Shown one piece after another: positions 59,776 to 64,000 of a stretch of DNA of 64,000 nucleotides. Every line of letters starts with the position of its first letter. Positions within the stretch are counted from its first letter, which is position 1. The notes beneath the pieces were generated by a model. That model made no database searches. It saw only the letters and a program-made list of their open reading frames with translations, and was not told the DNA's origin. This DNA is from Neobacillus sp. OS1-2. GTDB taxonomy: Bacteria > Bacillota > Bacilli > Bacillales > Cytobacillaceae. The stretch covers positions 1,736,001 through 1,800,000 of the forward strand of contig NZ_CP133265.1 in the NCBI RefSeq assembly GCF_030915505.1, read 5' to 3'. The translations under genes were made by a program, and so were the position numbers.

Positions 59776-61638
59776 TTATCTTTCCTCATGTTCGGCTTCG
59801 ACATTTTTAAATTGGTTGAAAAACATTTGATAATAGCGGCCTTGTGCTTCCATTAACACATCATGACTGCCTTTTTCAATAATTTGCCCATTGTCAATCA
59901 CCATGATGGTATCGGCGTCGCGAATGGTATTTAACCGATGGGCAATGATAAAGCTCGTCCGCTCGGCCATTAGTTTTAACAAGGCCTCTTGAATATGAAG
60001 CTCTGTTCTGGTGTCAATGCTGCTGGTGGCCTCATCTAAAATAAGCAAGGATGGTTTTGCTAGGATGACCCTGGCAATCGCTAACAGCTGCCGCTGACCT
60101 TGACTTAAATTGCCGCCATTTTCCGATAGTACTGTTTCATACTGATTCGGCAGCCGTTTAATAAACACATCCGCATTCGCCATTTTAGCAGCTTGTTCCA
60201 CCTCGTCATCGCCGGCATCAGGTTTCCCGTATTTAATGTTCTCCTTGATGGTTCCAGAAAATAAATACGTGTCCTGCAGCACAAAGCCAAAACATTTCCG
60301 TAAGCTGTCCCGCGTGTAATCGCGAATATCCCGGCCATCGAGCAGGATTCTGCCTTCTGTTACATCGTAGAATCTCGTCAACAGGTTAACAATCGTCGTC
60401 TTTCCGGCACCGGTTGGCCCGACAAGGGCGATACTGCTGCCGATATTCGCTTCGAAACTGACATTTTTTAATATAAGGACATCCGGCCGATAACCAAAGC
60501 TGACATTTTCAAAGACGACATGGCCTTTAGGCTGTTCCAGGGAAACGGCCTTTGGTACATCTGCCGGCTCCTCCTGTTCATCCATCACCTCAAATACGCG
60601 CTCAGCTCCAGCCACACCTGACTGCAGGATATTAAAAATATTGGCAAGATCATTAAGCGGTCTGCCAAACTGCCTTGAATAGGTAAGAAAGCTGGCAATC
60701 GTCCCAACAGTGATTAGACTTTTGACGGCGAGAATGCCGCCGATGACCGCCACAATCGCGAAGCCGAGATTATTAATTACGTTCATAATTGGCATCAAGA
60801 AGCCTGACCAAATTTGCGCCTTGAGGCCGACATCGCGAAGCTTGCTATTTACTGCTTCGAACTCTTCAATCACCTTGTCCTCATGATTGAAGGCCTTGAC
60901 AACCTCAATTCCGGAAATCGTTTCCTCAATATGACCATTCAATTTGCCAAGCTCCACTTGTTGATTTTTAAATAAAACACTTGTCCGTTTCGCAATCGTC
61001 CGTGTCAGTAAAAAAACAAGCGGAACTGTTAGCAAACTTGCTACTGTGAGGATAGGACTTAGAACCAGCATCATCATTAACGATCCCGTGAGGACCATCA
61101 ATCCGGACATTAATTGCGTGGTGGACTGGGAGATGGTGTTACTGACATTATCTACGTCATTTGATAACCGGCTCATCAGTTCCCCGTGTGTTCGTGAATC
61201 AAAAAAGGAAACGGACAGCTTTTGCAGCTTTGCAAATAGGGCATCCCTTAGACGCTTGACAACTCTCCCGGCCACACCTGCCATCAGCCAGCCTTGCAAA
61301 AAGGTAAGAATGGCATCCGCTACATAAGCAGTGGCCAGAACAATGACCATTATCTCAAGAAAGTGGAAATCTACCTTTCCATTTTTAAGGCTCATCGCAT
61401 CAACAGCTTTCCCGATTAAGAACGGGGCGATCAGCATAAGTACTGAATCAATGATAATAAAGAAAAAGATCATGGTAAGCATTTTTCGCTCATTCCCAAA
61501 ATACTGCCAGAGACGTCTTAAGGTAGCTTTGAAGTCTTTTGGCTTGACCACCGGTCCTCGAAAGCGGTGGGCACCACCGGGCCGTAATGGCGGTGGGGTA
61601 CGGTCGGTATTGCCAGCCTGCACAGTTTGCTTTGCCAT
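59776..61638 (-). CDS. ABC exporter half-transporter, second subunit (YfiC type)
   Basis: 620 residues: an N-terminal basic extension, six membrane helices (about 60-360) and an ATPase domain with Walker A GPTGAGKTTIVNLLTRFYDV, signature NLSQGQRQLLAIARVIL and Walker B LLILDEATSSIDTRTE. The reference frame extends to 61794 inside the upstream gene; AAGGAGG precedes ATG 61638, 2 nt after that gene's stop, so MAKQTVQAGN is the true start. It pairs with the upstream half-transporter as a heterodimeric exporter of lipids or drugs (substrate inferred only). Confidence 0.93.
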   Translation of the reverse strand: MAKQTVQAGNTDRTPPPLRPGGAHRFRGPVVKPKDFKATLRRLWQYFGNERKMLTMIFFFIIIDSVLMLIAPFLIGKAVDAMSLKNGKVDFHFLEIMVIVLATAYVADAILTFLQGWLMAGVAGRVVKRLRDALFAKLQKLSVSFFDSRTHGELMSRLSNDVDNVSNTISQSTTQLMSGLMVLTGSLMMMLVLSPILTVASLLTVPLVFLLTRTIAKRTSVLFKNQQVELGKLNGHIEETISGIEVVKAFNHEDKVIEEFEAVNSKLRDVGLKAQIWSGFLMPIMNVINNLGFAIVAVIGGILAVKSLITVGTIASFLTYSRQFGRPLNDLANIFNILQSGVAGAERVFEVMDEQEEPADVPKAVSLEQPKGHVVFENVSFGYRPDVLILKNVSFEANIGSSIALVGPTGAGKTTIVNLLTRFYDVTEGRILLDGRDIRDYTRDSLRKCFGFVLQDTYLFSGTIKENIKYGKPDAGDDEVEQAAKMANADVFIKRLPNQYETVLSENGGNLSQGQRQLLAIARVILAKPSLLILDEATSSIDTRTELHIQEALLKLMAERTSFIIAHRLNTIRDADTIMVIDNGQIIEKGSHDVLMEAQGRYYQMFFNQFKNVEAEHEER

Positions 61639-61639
61639 G

Positions 61640-63370
61640 TTACACGACCTCCTTACCAATCTGTGAGTGGTAAATTTCTTGATAAACCGTACATTCCGCC
61701 AGTAATTGTCTATGGGTACCGACCCCAACAAGTTCGCCTTGGTCGAGGACAACAATCTTATCGGCATCCATAATCGAGGTAATCCGCTGGGCAATCAGCA
61801 AACACGTAAGCCCTTTTGCATACGTCTTTAAACCTTCTTTAATCTTTGCCTCTGTTGCCACATCAACCGCGCTAGTACTGTCATCCAGGATTAATATATC
61901 CGGCTTTTTAATCAAGGCCCTGGCAATCGAGATCCGCTGCTTTTGTCCACCGGAAAAGTTAACGCCTCCCTGGCCAATTTGCGTTTGATAGCCTTCCGGT
62001 GCGGCCGAGATAAAATCATGGGCACCGGCAATGGCCGCCGCGGCGAAGACTTCTTCCTCTGTGGCCGCTTCTTTCCCCCAGCGGATATTCTCGGCCACAC
62101 TTCCGGTAAACAAAATATTCTTTTGCGGCACCATGGCGATTCTTTCACGCAGCTTTTTTGGATTAACTAGTTTACTATCTTGCCCATCTACTTTAATCGT
62201 CCCGCTCGTGACATCATAAAAGCGGGGGATCAGCCCGACTAATGTGCTTTTTCCTGAGCCGGTTGAGCCAATGACGCCGACGGTTTCCCCGGGTAGGATG
62301 GTAAGATTAATATTTTTTAAGATGGGCTCACCGCTTGTCCCTTCGTAGGAAAAAGTAACATTTTCAAAATCAATTCTTCCCTTTTCCGTGTGAGGTCGCG
62401 GCGAGGTCTCATTTTTCCAGGTAATGTCGTCCTCTTGCCTAAATACTTCATCAATTCTCCCAGCTGACGCCTTTGCCCTGACAAACATATTGAAGACCAT
62501 CGAAATCATCATCAAGGAAAATAAGATTTGTGTCATATAGTTGGTAAAGGCAATGATATGCCCCACTTGAATGTGGCCGTTATCGACACCTATACCGCCG
62601 ATCCATAAGACGACAACGATACCAAGATTAACTGTAAGCATAATTGCCGGGCTGAAAACAGACATAAGGCGCCCTGCGGCGATGGATTGATTTTTAAAAT
62701 GATCATTTGCCATGGTGAATTTGCCCATCTCAACATCGAAGCGATTGAACGCCTTGACCACACGGACACCCGATAAGTATTCACGCATTACCCTGTTCAC
62801 TCGGTCCAATGCCTGTTGCACCTTCGAGAAAAGTGGGAACCCTAAACGTAAATTCAGGATGATAAACAGCGCCACGATTGGTACTACCACCGCTAGTACT
62901 ATGGATAAATGCAGATTCAACCGCATCGCCATCACCAGTCCGCCGATGGCCAAGAGCGGGGCCTTGACGAAGATGCGCATTGTGCCGTTGACAAAGACTT
63001 GCACCTGGGTCACATCGTTTGTCAGACGGGTGATTAACGATGCGCGGTCAAATTGGTCTAGGTTTTTAAACGAAAGTGTTTGCACCTTGTTAAATAAATC
63101 GGACCTGAGTTCGGTGCCAAAGTTTTGTGAGACAATACTGGCCATAATGCTTCTAGTTGATGCGCTCACGGCACCGAAGGCGGTAATCGCAAGCATCACT
63201 CCGCCCATTTGTAACACATAGCGGATGTCTCGATCAGCAACCCCATTATCGATAATTTTCGCCATAATTGTCGGCTGCATTAAATCACAAATCGCCTCAA
63301 AAGTGAGGAATAAAACGGCAATGCTAAATGACTTCCAATACTTCTTTGTGTATTTTGAGAGAAATTTCAT
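61640..63370 (-). CDS. ABC exporter half-transporter, first subunit (YfiB type)
   Basis: 576 residues: six membrane helices (about 15-300) and an ATPase domain with Walker A GSTGSGKSTLVGLIPRFYDV, signature NFSGGQKQRISIARALI and Walker B ILILDDSTSAVDVATE. The Walker B here has DD in place of the DE catalytic pair, the degenerate site usual in one half of heterodimeric exporters. ATG 63370 has AAAGGTG upstream; the frame extends to 63391. It forms an operon with the second subunit. Confidence 0.93.
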   Translation of the reverse strand: MKFLSKYTKKYWKSFSIAVLFLTFEAICDLMQPTIMAKIIDNGVADRDIRYVLQMGGVMLAITAFGAVSASTRSIMASIVSQNFGTELRSDLFNKVQTLSFKNLDQFDRASLITRLTNDVTQVQVFVNGTMRIFVKAPLLAIGGLVMAMRLNLHLSIVLAVVVPIVALFIILNLRLGFPLFSKVQQALDRVNRVMREYLSGVRVVKAFNRFDVEMGKFTMANDHFKNQSIAAGRLMSVFSPAIMLTVNLGIVVVLWIGGIGVDNGHIQVGHIIAFTNYMTQILFSLMMISMVFNMFVRAKASAGRIDEVFRQEDDITWKNETSPRPHTEKGRIDFENVTFSYEGTSGEPILKNINLTILPGETVGVIGSTGSGKSTLVGLIPRFYDVTSGTIKVDGQDSKLVNPKKLRERIAMVPQKNILFTGSVAENIRWGKEAATEEEVFAAAAIAGAHDFISAAPEGYQTQIGQGGVNFSGGQKQRISIARALIKKPDILILDDSTSAVDVATEAKIKEGLKTYAKGLTCLLIAQRITSIMDADKIVVLDQGELVGVGTHRQLLAECTVYQEIYHSQIGKEVV

Positions 63371-63457
63371 AGGCACACCTTTTCCTGTCAACCAATTATA
63401 ATAAGGATATTATAGTTTGGTTTCCTATGATTGACCAATTATTTCGACTTTGGAAAT

Positions 63458-63492
63458 AAAAAAAATGGACCATTAATAATAAATGGACCATT
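63458..63492 (-). terminator. Terminator of the ASCH gene
   Basis: Two copies of ATGGTCCAT (minus strand) pair with one central T-T mismatch, followed by TTTTTTTT, 16 nt beyond the stop. Confidence 0.65.
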
Positions 63493-63507
63493 TGCATTAC
63501 TTTTTCG

Positions 63508-63858
63508 TTATGCTTCAACAGGACGGAATTCATGAACCCAGACACGCATTTGCGGCAGCCATGGCATTCCCGGGTGATGGGAAAGAATCGATTGTTTATA
63601 CTCTTCCACCGTTTCGAAGCCCTCGCGGCGGGCATCTTCATCAGTCAACTCACCAAGGCTCTGAGAATAAACCTTTTCAACCACGAACTGACGGCCTTCC
63701 AGTGTCATAATCTCACCTGGGTCGGCATATCTGCTATTTCTGCGGGTTGCGGTCTTTTCGCCTGAAAGAACTTTTTGAACATCTGCTTCCACTGTCACCA
63801 ATTGTTCAATTGTGCCTTTTTTAGGTGGCAACGTATTATTTTCATTTTGTGTTGTCAT
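63508..63858 (-). CDS. ASCH domain protein
   Basis: A 116-residue ASCH (PUA-like fold) protein. It shows VLSGEKTATRRNSRYADPGE, where GEKTATRR is the ASCH signature, then FVVEKVYSQSLGELTDEDAR and MRVWVHEFRPV. Some ASCH proteins are ribonucleases or bind modified nucleosides; the role here is unknown. AAGGAGGAG precedes ATG 63858. No partner gene is adjacent. Confidence 0.88.
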   Translation of the reverse strand: MTTQNENNTLPPKKGTIEQLVTVEADVQKVLSGEKTATRRNSRYADPGEIMTLEGRQFVVEKVYSQSLGELTDEDARREGFETVEEYKQSILSHHPGMPWLPQMRVWVHEFRPVEA

Positions 63859-63950
63859 TTATTTCTCCTCCTTATGCAGTTTATTTTTCCATATTAACAT
63901 TGTCTGTATAGTAAAATCCAATTCAAAGAACTTCCCTTTAGCTCATTACC

Positions 63951-64000
63951 TTACATGACCTGACCGCCCTTTTCACGGTACTTCAATATTCCTTCCGCCG
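63951..64000 (-). CDS. Possible 3' end of a gene cut by the window edge
   Basis: On the minus strand a frame enters from the right edge and reads AEGILKYREKGGQVM before a TAA at 63951-63953. It is plausible as a protein C-terminus, but too short to identify or confirm. Confidence 0.35.
   Translation of the reverse strand, partial: AEGILKYREKGGQVM

Noticed and set aside
59776-61794. 672-residue version of the second ABC exporter subunit
   Set aside because: The extra 52 residues lie inside the upstream gene; AAGGAGG and an ATG at 61638 give a normal start.
1-64000. tRNA, rRNA, insertion-sequence transposases, prophage genes, T-box or metabolite riboswitches
   Set aside because: None could be recognised by eye on either strand; a covariance-model search would be needed to exclude short RNAs.

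Overview
The window looks like chromosomal DNA of an aerobic to denitrifying, spore-forming member of the Bacillaceae (Neobacillus/Mesobacillus/Schinkia-like; the genus is inference). Gene order from about 1.5 to 38 kb closely follows the left, origin-proximal arm of Bacillus subtilis: fadF, ywjE (cardiolipin synthase), argS-ywiB, speE-speB, pbpG, ywhD, ywhC, ywhB, ywgA, ywfO, rsfA, lipL, pta, hemQ, gerQ, ywdK, ywdI, pdxK. Spore genes (sspH, rsfA, gerQ, a short gamma-SASP-like protein) and a perfect ParB/Noc-family parS site at 22637-22652 fit this placement. No rRNA, tRNA, CRISPR array, prophage or insertion-sequence transposase was seen.

Layout. 0.1-5.4 kb: thiolase, the FadF Fe-S/membrane oxidoreductase, a cardiolipin synthase and sspH. 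5.5-22.6 kb: conserved core genes (argS, polyamine synthesis, class A PBP, YwhD/C/B, YwgA, YwfO, RsfA, LipL, Pta, HemQ, GerQ). 22.8-36.6 kb: a molybdenum/formate island inserted between ywdI and pdxK. It holds modAB on the plus strand, and on the minus strand fdhD, fdhA, fdhB, fdhC, fdhE, mobA, moeA, a MoeA-periplasmic-binding-protein fusion, moaE, moaD and moeB. FdhA is a selenoprotein: an in-frame TGA is followed 11 nt later by a hairpin matching the E. coli fdhF SECIS. 36.9-39.1 kb: pdxK (frameshifted), yojF and bshB2. 39.4-47.3 kb: an Fnr/Crp regulator divergent from a clade II nitrous oxide reductase operon nosCZBDYF, ending in an unusual lipoprotein. 47.6-53.4 kb: housekeeping and orphan genes (HAD phosphatase, AlkD-like, double P-loop ATPase, YbaK-type deacylase, B12-binding radical SAM). 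53.4-63.9 kb: a branched-chain amino acid ABC transporter (livJHMGF), the niacin transporter niaP, a heterodimeric ABC exporter and an ASCH protein.

Working together, molybdate uptake and molybdopterin maturation supply formate dehydrogenase, which feeds electrons from formate into the quinone pool. NosZ, fed by membrane cytochrome NosC, uses electrons to reduce N2O. A good FNR box lies upstream of nosC, so the respiratory part is probably switched on by oxygen limitation.

The least explained feature is a set of intergenic tandem arrays. Each locus has its own repeat unit, but the spacing is always 21 bp or 51-52 bp, close to 2 or 5 turns of B-DNA. Two families of dispersed palindromic repeats are also present. 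Two genes (moeA, pdxK) are broken by apparent loss of one G in a short G run, which may be assembly error.
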